Shown: one piece after another, positions 1 through 12,957 of the stretch
Layout of the letters: the number at the start of each line of letters is the position of its first letter
How positions within the stretch are numbered: the first letter of the stretch is position 1
Assembly (NCBI GenBank): GCA_021234155.1
Contig: JAJEKV010000060.1
Coordinates: 558,001-622,000, forward strand
Length of the DNA stretch: 64,000 bases
From: Isoetes taiwanensis
Lineage: Eukaryota > Streptophyta > Lycopodiopsida > Isoetales > Isoetaceae
Direction: 5' to 3'
The notes under the pieces: model-generated
Database searches by the model: none
What the model saw: the letters and a program-made list of their open reading frames with translations, nothing else
What the model was told of the DNA's origin: nothing
Made by a program: the position numbers and the translations under genes

Positions 1-2213
1 AACATCTGCATATGATTCGAGATTTGCTTGTTGAACCTAAAAGGTTCTGGAATAGGCTTAAGCCACAATTGAATCGGGGACCTTTGTTTTTGGATGTAGA
101 GAAGTTGCTAGGCCAGGTACAAAAATTGTATCATGTTCCAGGATTGGAAGATAGTGTTAGCATACAACATTTCACAGATGATAAATGGGGTTTTTCAATA
201 AATGATATTGATATGGGACTGCAGAAACTGGCTAATGGGAAGGCTGCAGGATGCAAGTGGCTTAGTAGCGAGATGTTTAAATGGGGGTGAGAAGACCGCG
301 AAAATCCTCCTCAAAGGCGATGAATGCACGGTTTTTGGGATGGGTTTCCACGGTCATAAGCGGTCTGGGGTTGTCCCTTTGCATAAGTCCGGAGATGTAA
401 GCGATCCGGGGTAATTATAGAATGATTATGATTAGTAGTCTTTTGCAAAACTTTTGCAACTATGGTGAATAGCAAAATCGGTGGGGTTGAAATTTGAAGA
501 AACTAATGTCCAGAACCATGGGACAAAGCGGGCTTTAGGCCCAAAAAATCTACCATAGACCATTTAGTGACACCTGCGACGATGATGGATTTGGTCACAG
601 GGGACAAGGAAACCTCTATATGCCCTCTTTGTGGATTATGCCAAAGCATTTGACACGGTGAGACGCGAAATAATTTATGGGAAAGAATGGATAAACTTGA
701 GTACCAAATGAACTGAGACAGAAACAAAAACCGCTATATGAGAAAGTACTAGTTAGGTTATCATTTCCCTATTACGAAGAATGTAAAAGAAGTAGTAGTT
801 AGTAATATTGGTGTTAAGCGTATCGTCCTATGTCTCCCACGTTATTTGGTTTATTTATTGATCAATTTGGAGGAGTGGGTTTTGAGCTACGGGGAGATGG
901 CATGGCATTGGGCCAATATGTGATGTTGCTACTTCTATATCCGATGATGTAGTAATTCATCAAGGTCGATTGATAGGTATGCGAGACGCGATCCGGAGGC
1001 TTTAGTGACTTTTGTGATAATAAGGGTATGAAGGTGAATATGGCCAAGACCAAAATGATTGTCTTTGGAGCCCTTAAAGTGGACCATCTTAAGTTCTCGC
1101 TATAAAGGTGAGCGGTGGAAATAGTGGACTCATATAAATATTTGGGCATCCAGTGGATAAGAGCCCCAGTTGGAACCAAAGGTGGAACAAAAGAATCAAT
1201 GGTGGCTTGAAAGCACTCTACAAAGATGCAAAGTGCCAAAGCTGAAATTTGAATTTCAATTTAAAAAGACATTATATGCTATGTTAGTACAATGGGTACT
1301 ATTGTATGGTTGTGAAGTGTGGGCACCGGCTTTGGCAGATGATGACACTTGGAGGAAAATGGAGAAGGTTCAAAAAAAAGTTTTTAGAAACGAACCGGGT
1401 GTTAAGGCACGCACCCCATATGATATGTTATTGGTGAATGTGGGATGATGAGTTTAAAAGTTTAAGCGCTATGTAGGGCAGCTTGCTTATGTATGTAAAG
1501 AATGCGGCTAGGGGACAAAACTATGTCATACCCAATATGGCTTTGGAAGCAACTAGACATAAGGGGTGGTATGCGAGAGGTGGAGATATGGATGAGGAGA
1601 TGGGATCTAGATCCCCATGAACTTCTTGCACACCATGATGACCTTAGATCCCAGGTGCAAGAGCATGTGGTAGAAAAGTCATGGCGCCGCCGAAGTGAAA
1701 AAAAAGAATATTATAGGCGGTTTATTAACCCTCATCCGTTATCACCGAAATATCTTGAGATGGGGATTGCAGTTAAGTCCGTGCATGCAATCGGCAGGAT
1801 CGCACTTAGTTCACACAAAGTTGGGCGTGGAAGTAGGGCGTTGGAATCATATTCCACATGCTTTAAGAGTATGTAAGCCGTGGTATGAATGCCGTTGAAG
1901 ATGAAGTACATACGCTTTTAAGTTGTCCAAAGATACACATATCTCGTGGGAGTAAGTATCAAGTTACTTGTGATAATTTGAGAGATTTTTTTGATCTACC
2001 AAGCACTAAGATAGGACAATTCATTATAGAAGTGCTTGAGCGTCGAGACCATTTATTGAAATTATCTAATTGTAAGGAGAGAACTGATGATGAGTGGGAG
2101 GGAGCTAATGCATTTCTATCTGAGGATGCATTAGAAGATATTTTCTACAATGTTGAATGTACTCGGTGAACGTCTCATAGGCCTGGTGGCCTGCAGGCGT
2201 GATATTTATATAC
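1..2213 (+). mobile_element. CT-LINE copy A, decayed ORF2 remnant (window-truncated)
   Basis: This is a remnant of a non-LTR retrotransposon ORF2 whose 5' part lies outside the window. Fragments run in ORF2 order across several frames. The pre-RT linker (KRFWNRLKP, ending LANGKAAG...EMFKWG) is at 12-290. Ruined RT sequence covers about 430-1150, including VSNIGVK. The thumb region (LYGCEVWAP) is at 1170-1448. The C-terminal region (WRRRSEKKEYYRRFINP, then a finger-like part and LSEDALEDIFYNVECT) is at 1502-2169. Many stops and frameshifts rule out coding function. The 3' end at 2166-2213 carries the hairpin seen in the other copies and is followed by a long pyrimidine tract instead of poly(A). 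The family assignment rests on comparison with copies C and F. Confidence 0.85.
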
Positions 2214-3098
2214 ATTTCATTTTCATTTCATATATACATTTCATTCCCTTTTCCCATCTCTTATTTCGCCTCCTCTTTTTTTCCTTCCTTTTTTCCTTTA
2301 TCTTTTCGCATTTTCCTTTTCTCCCCTTCCCTTCGCTTCCCTTTCCCCATCCGCTTTTTCTTTTCCCGATAGCCTTTTTCCCTACCCTATTCCTCCTTTC
2401 CCAACCCTTTCTCTCTTCCCATTTTTCCCTTCTATTTCTCCTTTCCCCCTCACTTTTCCTTTTCTCTTTCCCTTTCCCTTTCCCTCTTTCCATGCTCTAT
2501 TTCCCTTCCCTTTTCCCCACCTTTTTTTCTTCCTATTTTTCCCTTCCCTTTTCCCACCCTTTCCCTCTTCTCATTTTGCCCGTGCCCTTTTTCCTTCCTT
2601 TTCCTCCTTCTTTGTTCTTTTCCCTTTTCCTTTCCCCATGCCTTCCTTTTTCTGTTTTCCTCACTCTTTCCCTCTTCCTTTTTTTTTTCACTTCTCTTTT
2701 CCACCGTCTCTCTTCCTCTTTTCCCTATGCTCTTTTCCCTTCCGCCTCCCTTTCCTTTTTTCCCACCCTTTCTCCCCTCCCCTTTCCCCTCCTCCGTTTC
2801 TTTTCCCTTTTCTCATGCCCTTTTCCCTTCTCTTCTGACCACCCTTTTCCTCTTCCCATTTTTTCCTTCCACTTTTCTCGTGTCCTCGCCCTTTCCCTCT
2901 TCCACTTTTCTTGGTAACCTCTTCCCTCTTCCCTTTCTCCCTTTCTCCCTTCCTTTTCTTTTTCTTTCCCCTTACCTTTTCCTGTGCGTTTTTCCTTTCT
3001 TTTTCTACATTCCCTCTTTCTCTTTCCCCCGCGCCTTTTTGCCCTCCACTTTTTTCCTTTCCTCCTTCTTTTCCTTTTTTCCTTTTCCCTTTCCCCTT
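2214..3098 (+). repeat. Long polypyrimidine (CCTTTT-type) tract
   Basis: About 880 bases of almost pure C and T on the + strand, built from variants of CCCTTTTCC and TTCCCT. It begins directly at the 3' end of LINE copy A, where other copies have (CT)n. It keeps open frames on both strands only because it lacks purines, so no protein is called. Such a tract could form triplex (H-) DNA. It probably grew from the LINE tail; that origin is inferred from position. Confidence 0.9.
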
Positions 3099-3240
3099 AA
3101 GAGATAAAAGCGATGGGAAGTCGTGCGATAAATCTTGGCTTCGGATGCAATTAGATGATCTCAGCCGACCAAATTAGGGTTTGATTCATGACATTGCTAT
3201 AATTTTATAATATAAAAAGAAGATTATACGTATTTTATGT

Positions 3241-3399
3241 CTTCGAGGCCACCGAGAGTCACATTAAATGTAAGATGGTTAGATCGTTAGGACCAGGGCC
3301 CAATAAAGCAATGTTGGTGTGGTGTGTGCGTCATATGTCCAATCAGATGCTGCCAATGTGGCATCATATAGAATTTGCTTCTTCTTCTTCTTCTTCTTA
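3241..3399 (+). mobile_element. SINE copy 1, 5'-truncated, (CTT)n tail
   Basis: The sequence aligns with the body of the tRNA-derived SINE at 30107. It starts at the B-box-like TTCGAGGCC, continues with AATGTAAGATGGTTAG and GCAATGTTGGTGTGGTGTGTG, and ends with ATGTCCAATCAGATGCTGCC before a (CTT)n tail at about 3379-3399. The first part, with the A box, is missing. No clear target site duplication was seen. Confidence 0.7.
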
Positions 3400-3777
3400 A
3401 AATTATGAAAGATCTAATTATTTTTCATAGTGTTGCTTGACCACGATTACAAACCATACCAGAACTACAATATATATATATTGAAGTATGGTGGGTTTTC
3501 TATGTGAGTGCACACCAAACTGGGTGTAAGTGAGATCACCAATTGCGTGAAGCAAAGCTGTGATACATATATGTAGAAGTTGGAGTTAAAGATCATAATA
3601 ATTTATTTATTTATTTATTTTTTTTTTGGAGGGGGGGAAGGGGGGAGATGGGGGTGTTTAGTGAAATCTTTAATAGCCAACACATATCCCTTTATATTAT
3701 ATATAACATTATTATAGACAGATATGACATAAGTGCTGATATCTTACATGTTAGGTGCCATAGCTAAGAAAAAACAC
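3400..3777. other. Non-coding stretch with (TTTA)n and G-run
   Basis: AT-rich sequence without a recognisable gene. It holds a (TTTA)n tract at about 3601-3620 followed by a T run and a G-rich run up to about 3645. Confidence 0.5.
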
Positions 3778-3960
3778 ACGTGACACATAGGAGATATGTT
3801 GTGTCACCATATAATACGTGACACCAATGGCATATATGTCATGTGACTCCTATTTATATACAATAACATGTGACACATATATGACATATTGTGTCATCAT
3901 ATAACATGTGACGCAAATGGCACATAAGTCATTTGACACCTACGCCATATACAATGACAT
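3778..3960. repeat. 91-bp tandem repeat, two diverged units
   Basis: Two units with a period of about 91 bp start at 3779 and 3870 (TGTGACACAT...). Within each, GTGACAC and GTGTCA words occur in both orientations, so each unit is partly self-complementary. Related words extend to about 4090. Confidence 0.6.
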
Positions 3961-4440
3961 AAGCGTTGACATGCGACATGTATGAGCACCTCATGATATA
4001 AAACACTTCCCATGGACAAAATGTAACACAATTGTCGCATGATATATCATATAACTCCATAAGTAAGACATATAATGTGTTGACGTATATGCTTTTTGAC
4101 GTTGCCCAAGGGGCTAACCCTAGGGGTGGGAGGTGAGGAGTTGGTATATGCCATAAAATATGTCTATTTAACGAGTGAGATCTGCTCTGGGGGGCGGGAG
4201 AATGTCACACAGCTCCCTGTTGCTAAACTAATGTGTGATCAAGCAATCTAATCACGATTAAGCCCTTAGATCGAGGCAAGCAGGTAAGGCTCTCACATTA
4301 CTTCTTTAGATCTTAGATTTTTTCAATCACACCAATATCCTGGATTGGTATTCCCACATCATTCACCTTTCTGCCATCTGCCATCAAATCACCCATATTC
4401 TCTCCCTCTTTTCACGTCCCAATACCATCCGTGGTACTTC
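3961..4440. other. Non-coding stretch before L1 ORF1 remnant
   Basis: No gene seen. The second half, with CTCTCCCTC-rich sequence, could be the 5' UTR of the L1-type element that follows; this is inferred from position only. Confidence 0.35.
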
Positions 4441-5287
4441 GATGCCCTATATAATCTTCCGGCCGGATGGTCTTCCCCCCAAGATGCAATCCTTCATACC
4501 TTTTCCACCTTTAAGCACTGAGGGAAAAAAGATATTCTTCACCAGCAGCAGCTTCTGCTCGAAGGAAACTTGGCCCCAATCCAATTTGGAGACTTTACCT
4601 CCTTCATTCTGGCAAAAATGGCCCCAAATTTGCTCCCATCTTCCTTTCCAGATAGACCTTTCTGGGATTGCTACGGCCCTCAGAACGAGAGCATCAGCAA
4701 TACATTTAACCGGTGGATTCAACCTTATAAAGAGGACAGCGCCATTAAAAATAATATTCTGATACTAAAGAAACACAATCGGCCTACCTACAGACATATA
4801 AGATGTATTGATCTCAATCCTGAACTCTGTAATTCAAGGCTTAAACATCTTTCTTCGCATGTTGTCATTGGTTGGACGGAGAAAGAGGGGATAATTTTGG
4901 GTAACGTCTCCAAACAAATTGGTGCTATTTCCAAATCAATCCAACCTCAATTTATTGGATCAGGTTTCTTTTTTTCGTCATTGAATTTTAGTTAGAACAA
5001 GCAGCGGAACATATCCTCAAAATGGCTCATCTTACTCATCTGGGATTTAGGCTCAAATTTCAGAAATGGTCAAATACCAATTTGATCCTTTAAAGTCTAT
5101 GTCTCTCATGCACACTACTTATGTTCATTTTCATGATCTTAATTTGGTGTTCTGGGACCCAGAATGTCTCAAGGTTATTTTCTCTTCCATTGGTGCTTAT
5201 ATTTCAACGAATGTCGGCCTATTTTCCTAGAACTTACCTTCCAGGATATGTTTGGATTGAATCAATCTTTGCTCCTAAGATAGAATG

Positions 5288-6482
5288 ATGACATATTCAA
5301 CAAAACTTGGACTTATTCAAATTTAATAGATAGCATTTCAAGGATGCCATTATAAGAATATATGTATTGTTTAATTATTTTTTATTGTTATAATTTTTAT
5401 AAATTCTAATTATATAAGTTTATCTTTAAATAAACACTTTAATAGTTATTTTAGTATAAAATTCTTTTTCAAACTAATTTTATCTATTTAGAATTAGCTT
5501 TGAAGCGGGAATGCCCAGATTTGAAGTAACAGACGAAATAGGCAGAGAACAAGCCACCATAGCTGAGGATCTGCGAGCAAAATTTGAGGTGGGCATGCTT
5601 GTCTGGTTACCAATACTGCAAAAATATCCAAGAGTGGTTTGCACCGATGGAACAGGAGTAGAAGATTGAATTGGGGTTGTAGCCTGCATTGATCTGTTAG
5701 CATAAAAAACATAAGGAATAATGGGGCTGGCCGTACCTTGGCTTTAAGAAGCAGAACCCGTTGTGGTAACAATTGTACAAAAGTAGCTAGACCACGAGTT
5801 GGGCTCCCAAAACTAGTCTGAATATCTGCGGTATTTGTGTTGCATTGAATAGAAGAGGTTTGTGCATAAGTGGATGCATTTCTTTCAAATTGGTCCACTA
5901 GATCCAAAAGGGCTTCATCTGTAATTTGTAGATCAGGAATTGGTTCATTAACAGAATCACGAATTACCTGGGCTATTTGATGATAAGTGATAAGTTAAAA
6001 ATATTATGAGAATTTTCACAATTTACAAATTTTTATACTTTTAAAATCACTTTAAGAAAAGTTTTAGGTTGAAATTAATTAAATGATAAAGTTAACAGTT
6101 TAATAATAACTATTGAATAATTTATTATTGATGAAATAAAATATATTGAAAATTAATCAATAATAAGCTATTCAATTTTCTTTTTTAATCGAAACATAAA
6201 CATAATGATACAGAGTTTAAACATAAATGTAATCATTTAATTAATGTCAATTTAGAACTTTCTTTAATTTAAGAAAAATAGCATTTTAATCATACAAAAT
6301 TTATCTTAGACGAAAATTTAATTCTAAATAGATTAATTCTAAATAGATTAAAGTAAAAATTAGTTTAGAAAGTAATTTTATGCTTTGATCAATAAGAGTA
6401 AAAATATATATAATTTTATCATATTATCCTTCACGTATATCTATTAGATTTGAATAAGTCCAAGTTTTGTTAAATATGTCAT
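5288..6482. mobile_element. Mutator-like element with gene-like insert
   Basis: The ends form terminal inverted repeats. The outer 48 bp are nearly identical (ATGACATAT... against ...ATATGTCAT, both with AACAAAACTTGGACTTATTC), and weaker similarity continues to about 200 bp per side, including ATCTATTTAGAATTA. The flanks 5279-5287 and 6483-6491 match at 6 of 9 positions, as an old 9-bp target duplication would. The element splits the L1 ORF1 above. The ends are AT-rich, but 5490-5975 has ordinary base composition and gene-like open frames. No transposase is present, so it is non-autonomous. Mutator is inferred from the long repeats and the 9-bp duplication. Confidence 0.7.
5490..5975 (-). pseudogene. 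Possible captured exon fragments inside the Mutator-like element
   Basis: On the minus strand an open stretch from about 5958 to 5715 reads DSVNEPIPDLQITDEALLDL, continues through QTSFGSPTRGLATF and ends in LLLKAK just before GTACGG, which resembles a splice donor. A second open piece lies at 5689-5480. The Ser/Thr-rich soluble character and the composition differ from the AT-rich element arms. I do not recognise the source gene. Capture is inferred from the Pack-type layout. Confidence 0.45.
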
Positions 6483-6764
6483 TATGGATTGCCGCCCGTC
6501 TGCTCAATTCGCAGGAAAAGGCTACATGGTGGTGGGAAATGTATCCATGTTTTTGTAGAAGAACCCTACTCAGCTCAGAGAGGGGTTAAAGATAAACTTT
6601 CCATGAAGGATGCTCCTGCTTATGGTAGATCAAGAAATGGTAATGCTAGGAGAATTTGAAGGCATCAACTGATCAGAGAGAAGATAGCCCTAGTCAACAA
6701 GGAACTGGAAGAGACATATAAAAATAATAAAAGCCGGGTACACACTCAGACTACAACCAACTCG

Positions 6765-7574
6765 GTGAAGGTATTAAATAAGGGGGTTGTCGCCAAAGGG
6801 GTCTCCTCCAGCACAGATGCCATGGTTAAAACTTACGATAGAAATAAACCCCCGGGGCAGATACAATTTGACAAAGTTTGCTTGATCAAAGCTAAGTATG
6901 CCCAGATAATGGAGACACCAGGACTGTGGATTCGTAAGAATGAACTCTTTGAGGTGCAGCAATCGTATAGCCCACCTCAAGTTTCTTGGGAGAGGGGCTC
7001 TGTTCAACAATTAGGAGGCTCTCCACCCCTCCATGCAGAATCTGAAAGGGAAGAAACTTCCTCTCCCGTGATATGTAAAAATCAATTTCAAGTTTTACAG
7101 GACCTTGACGAAGACTTTGACTTTGAGGCTGACTTATCGAATTCTGAAGGAAAGGAAGGAGCTGGCAAGATCATGGAATCATGGAGCTGGCAAGATCATT
7201 CAAACATGGAAATACCTCTTCCCCAATCCACTCTTTCCCCTAATATTGTTGTTGACCTCTCAGTGGACTCCTACACCAACCACACCACTCTCAATTTTGG
7301 CCTAGCCAGAGCTAAGTTTTCTGACCTCTTGGTGGACCGCACACCCATAAAAGAATTATATGGAACATATGGCAAGTCAACTGTCGACCTAATAAGCAAG
7401 ATAGTGTCTGATGCAGTGGATGAAGTGACCATTACTGGAGCTCCCAAGTTAGGTGAGACAAAGGACAACGTGATGGGGAAGAATTTGGATGTTGAGCTTG
7501 TCCAGGTAAGTAATCATGACCTTCCCTGTATTGATCCACAAGATGCTTCTCAGGCAAGCCAGAATTCTAGTTGA
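6765..7574 (+). pseudogene. L1 ORF1 C-terminal region remnant
   Basis: This open frame of about 269 codons lies between the zinc knuckle and the endonuclease of the L1-type element. It is hydrophilic and acidic in the middle, with a short duplicated phrase (IMESWSWQDH follows a similar unit at about 7170-7200). Variable acidic tails are usual for plant LINE ORF1 proteins. The assignment rests on position within the element. Confidence 0.5.
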
Positions 7575-7972
7575 AAGCGGATCCCCTCTTCTCTATCTCC
7601 TGATATTGTGACCCCTACTGTTGCTATGTACTATGTCCCTTCATCAGATCAGGCTCCAAAAAATAAGAGTATCCAGTTAGGTCTATAAGCTCTGCAGGAT
7701 AATATTGATGGCCTCAAAGGGAAAGCTAGGAGCTGAATATGACATTATTGTCCCTGACTCAGAAGAGGAAATTCCGAACAACCCTTTGCATGTTATCTCC
7801 AACACTTTCCTAAGGTCTATTAAGAAGAGACCAAAAGGCAGAATCTAATCCCCTTAAGACATTATGCCTCAAAGAAGAATTTGGACCACTCATATAATAC
7901 CAGAAGCAAAGCCTCCTTGAATCATGTGGGTTGTTAATTGCCTTTCTTCTGCTCCTGTCTTACCTTTCTTAA

Positions 7973-8320
7973 ATGAGAATTCTTGCCTGGAATTTAAGAG
8001 GGATAAAGTGCCCTACTAAGAGGAGAAGATTTATTGCCTATGTAAGGGAACTTAAGGCTGATATCATTATGATCCAGGAACATAGGCACCCTGATCTTGA
8101 ATCTGCCAACCTAGGGGAATGGATCAGACCCGGGATGTCTTCTGCCTACATCCCTGCAGATGGGACAAAGGGTGGCCTTGCAATTTTCTGGTATAATTAC
8201 CAGGTGAACAATACTTTTATTAGCCCCTCTAACAGATGGATTTGTGTTACCTTCAATATTATCTATGCCTCAACTGACCCCTATGAGAGGGAGCCTATGT
8301 GGAGTGAAATTGATAACTAG
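7973..8320 (+). pseudogene. L1 ORF2 endonuclease N-terminus, truncated
   Basis: Encodes the first 115 residues of an apurinic-type endonuclease domain, which nicks target DNA for LINE insertion. It begins MRILAWNLRGI, with the conserved Asn, and has IMIQEHR, with the catalytic Glu, at about residues 33-39, then KGGLAIFW. A stop follows at 8318-8320. In-frame sequence continues to a GGDLN motif near 8365 and is then lost in unrelated DNA. The RT domain is missing. Confidence 0.8.
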
Positions 8321-8390
8321 ATGTCCACCCAGCTGCAGGTGGACAATTGGATTGTTGGAGGGGACCTTAACAAAAATGTGGTATGTGTAT

Positions 8391-9654
8391 AATCTTTAAT
8401 GCATAAAGGGCCATGTAGTTGGTAGATTAAAGATGTAATTGATAGAGAATTGACAATATACCATCTTTCTATGTATATCGATTCTAGGAATTAATAAGGC
8501 TATAGGAACAATATTTCATGTTAGATTAATTAAAAAAATACTACCTCCTTCCGTAGGATAAAGCTGACCTTAATGTTTTCAAAGCCCACTGCTGATGAAG
8601 CTGTAACTATAGGGAGGGATGACACCTACCATTACAGCAGAGGTCAGTCCCTGCCCTATTCTTTTTCAGAACTCTTAATCACATGAACTATCAGAGGGTC
8701 GTACCTTTAGCCAACATTAACGAGAGTTGTTGAATTCTTGTAGAAGCATACTTGTGAGTACTTGAGTCTCGAGAGTGCTCCAAATATAATACATAATTTT
8801 CTTTTTAAAGCAACCATCAAGTCAGTGCAATGATTGGTTGCGGAGTATCAGCCAAGAGGCAAATATGATTTACAGCCAAGTGGCAGATACCAATACCAAG
8901 TGGCAGATACCAATATGGTTGTGGATCATCATCACCACCTTATGTAATAATAGACATTCACGAGGTTGTACCCTATGAAAGATAACACTTTATTCCATAG
9001 ATAACACTTTGTTCCATGCAGGAAACACTAGCACATGCAAAGTATCCTGTGAATTGTCACATGACATCTTATTAGTAATCACATCACTTAAGTAGAAGTA
9101 CAATATAACCACATCAATCTATTAAGGTAATTAACTAAATACTTGAGTCCAAGATCTCAATGACCCTGGTATAACCAAGGACCTGAAAGCAACAACCAAC
9201 TAGCCATGACATCTACCAAAGGTCAATCCCTTCGGTAGTATGATCAGACCATACTGGGATCTAAGTCCATGATGGCACCGCATTCTAGTACATCAAGTAT
9301 TTAGTTAATAACCTACTAAAACTAATGTGTCAAACTAGACTTAAATCCAATGTGCCATAGATTACACAAATGTAATAAGCAATCTTGCCTCATGCTGCAT
9401 ACAAGTTTTCAAATATGAACATAATATGAACAAGTTAGTTCATAATCTAGCCAAATTATTTTGAACATGTCTTAATGCATGTGAAACAGGTTATAGCCTC
9501 AACCTTTCATTGGGTTCCATATCACTCCCGGCTTCCCAGGTCATTGGGACATCCTAGGAACATCATCCCGGAGTTCGGAGTTCATTCACATAATCTCAAT
9601 ACTTTTTTGTGCATTTTGCACACAAAAAACTTTAGCAAATGCTTATTTTTGTCA
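8391..9654. other. Non-coding stretch
   Basis: No gene found. Small local repeats are present: AGTGGCAGATACCAAT occurs twice near 8879-8920, and GATAACACTTT occurs twice near 8980-9012. 8560-8720 may hold more LINE debris, but I could not place it. Confidence 0.4.
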
Positions 9655-9810
9655 AGATGAAGGTTCCCGTGATTGAGATGGAAGGCCAAGATTAAGTGGT
9701 GCAAATTGAGGGCCAAGATTAAGTGGTGAAGATGGAAGGTGTAGATCAAGTAGTCTAATTGAGGGTGTAGATTAAGTGATTCACTGGAGGGTTGAGATTA
9801 AGTGTGCTAG
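9655..9810. repeat. Imperfect minisatellite, about 30-bp units
   Basis: Five or so degenerate units contain variants of GAGGGCCAAGATTAAGTGGT and GAGGGTGTAGATTAAGTG. The tract lies just upstream of LINE copy B. Confidence 0.6.
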
Positions 9811-9880
9811 GAGCTTGAACGACTTAGATTGAACTTTATTTTGTATAATTATTTTGAAAAAACAAAAGATCTCTCTCTCC

Positions 9881-12146
<2,266 letters not shown>

Positions 12147-12936
12147 ATGGTAGCCGCTCTCCCCGCTGTGGTAGCTGAAGAGGGCGATCCTACAGGGGCT
12201 AGAGTTACAAAAAAAGATCTGATGGAAGCAGTGTTGTAGATGAGGACAGCTATGGAGGTCTCTACGATCTCAATGAAATCATCAATGGAGGGATCCGTCC
12301 AAAATATAGTTAGTGATCTGAAGAATTTTTTGCTTGCTCATGTACAAACAGAATTAGAGAAATGCCAAAGCAAGATGTTTGCTGAGCTTGAGCAATTTAA
12401 GCAAGGGCTTACATCTGAATTTGAAAAGTTTAAACAAGAGCTCATGAACAGTGACAGTGACAACGAAATTGATGACACAGAAACAGGACCCACGAACATG
12501 GATGTCGCCATAATTCAAAATCAATTGGCATCCTTTATGGAAGAACAAGAAAAGAAAGAGAAAGCACTGAACATTCGCTTGATTGGCATACCTGAACAAG
12601 CAAGGGAGAGAACCAGAGACATTGTCCAGGTTTTTTGTGCGAACGAGCTTCAGCTGATAGATACCATTATTGTAGATGCATTTCGGATTGGAAAGCAAGG
12701 TGACAGAGACAGGCACATCATTGTTAAATTGGGCTCCAAAGAGGACAAGATCAGCATATTGAAAAAGAAAACCATGCTCAAAGGGAAAAAAAATCTGGAT
12801 CAATGACGACCTTACCAAAAAACAACCTCAAGAACACAAGGAACGATTGCATATCGTCAAGGAAGCAAAGCAAGCAGGGAAAAAGGCATTTTGGAGACGC
12901 GGCAGGGTGGTAGTGGAGAATCAAGATGACACATAG
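12147..12936 (+). pseudogene. LINE copy C ORF1 (RRM-like nucleic-acid-binding protein), broken
   Basis: ORF1 of a LINE binds the element RNA and acts as a chaperone. Reading starts at ATG 12147, meets one TAG at 12237-12239, and continues at 12240 for 188 codons. A long coiled coil rich in Glu and Lys (about 12300-12560) precedes an RRM-like domain: ALNIRLIGIPEQ, then DAFRIGKQGDRDRHIIVKLG and EDKISILKKK. A frameshift in an A run near 12790 moves the end into another frame (WINDDLTKKQPQEHKE...), which stops at TAG 12934-12936. The order coiled coil, RRM, C-terminal domain matches that of L1 ORF1 proteins (Transposase_22 type). The relationship is by architecture, not by checked homology. Confidence 0.75.
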
Positions 12937-12957
12937 GTAAGCGAGACCACCAGCATA

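Larger units (their letters stand above)
4442..8390 (+). mobile_element. Degenerate plant L1-type LINE (ORF1 plus endonuclease start)
   Basis: ORF1 remnants lie at 4442-5287. They contain a stretch typical of plant LINE ORF1 (VHFHDLNLVFWDPECLK, near 5125-5175), as in the DUF4283 region. After the inserted Mutator-like element, ORF1 resumes at about 6483 with a CCHC zinc knuckle (C-X2-R-X4-H-X4-C) whose second Cys codon has become CGC (Arg). A variable acidic region follows to 7574. ORF2 starts at 7973 with the endonuclease signature MRILAWNLRGI and reaches VGGDLN near 8365, after a stop at 8318-8320. The RT part is absent. It is clearly different from the CT-LINEs and long dead. Confidence 0.75.

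Noticed and set aside
2150-3177. Open frames of 66-255 codons in the pyrimidine tract, both strands
   Set aside because: They consist of Phe/Ser/Pro/Leu or Lys/Arg/Glu/Gly only and exist because the strand lacks purines.
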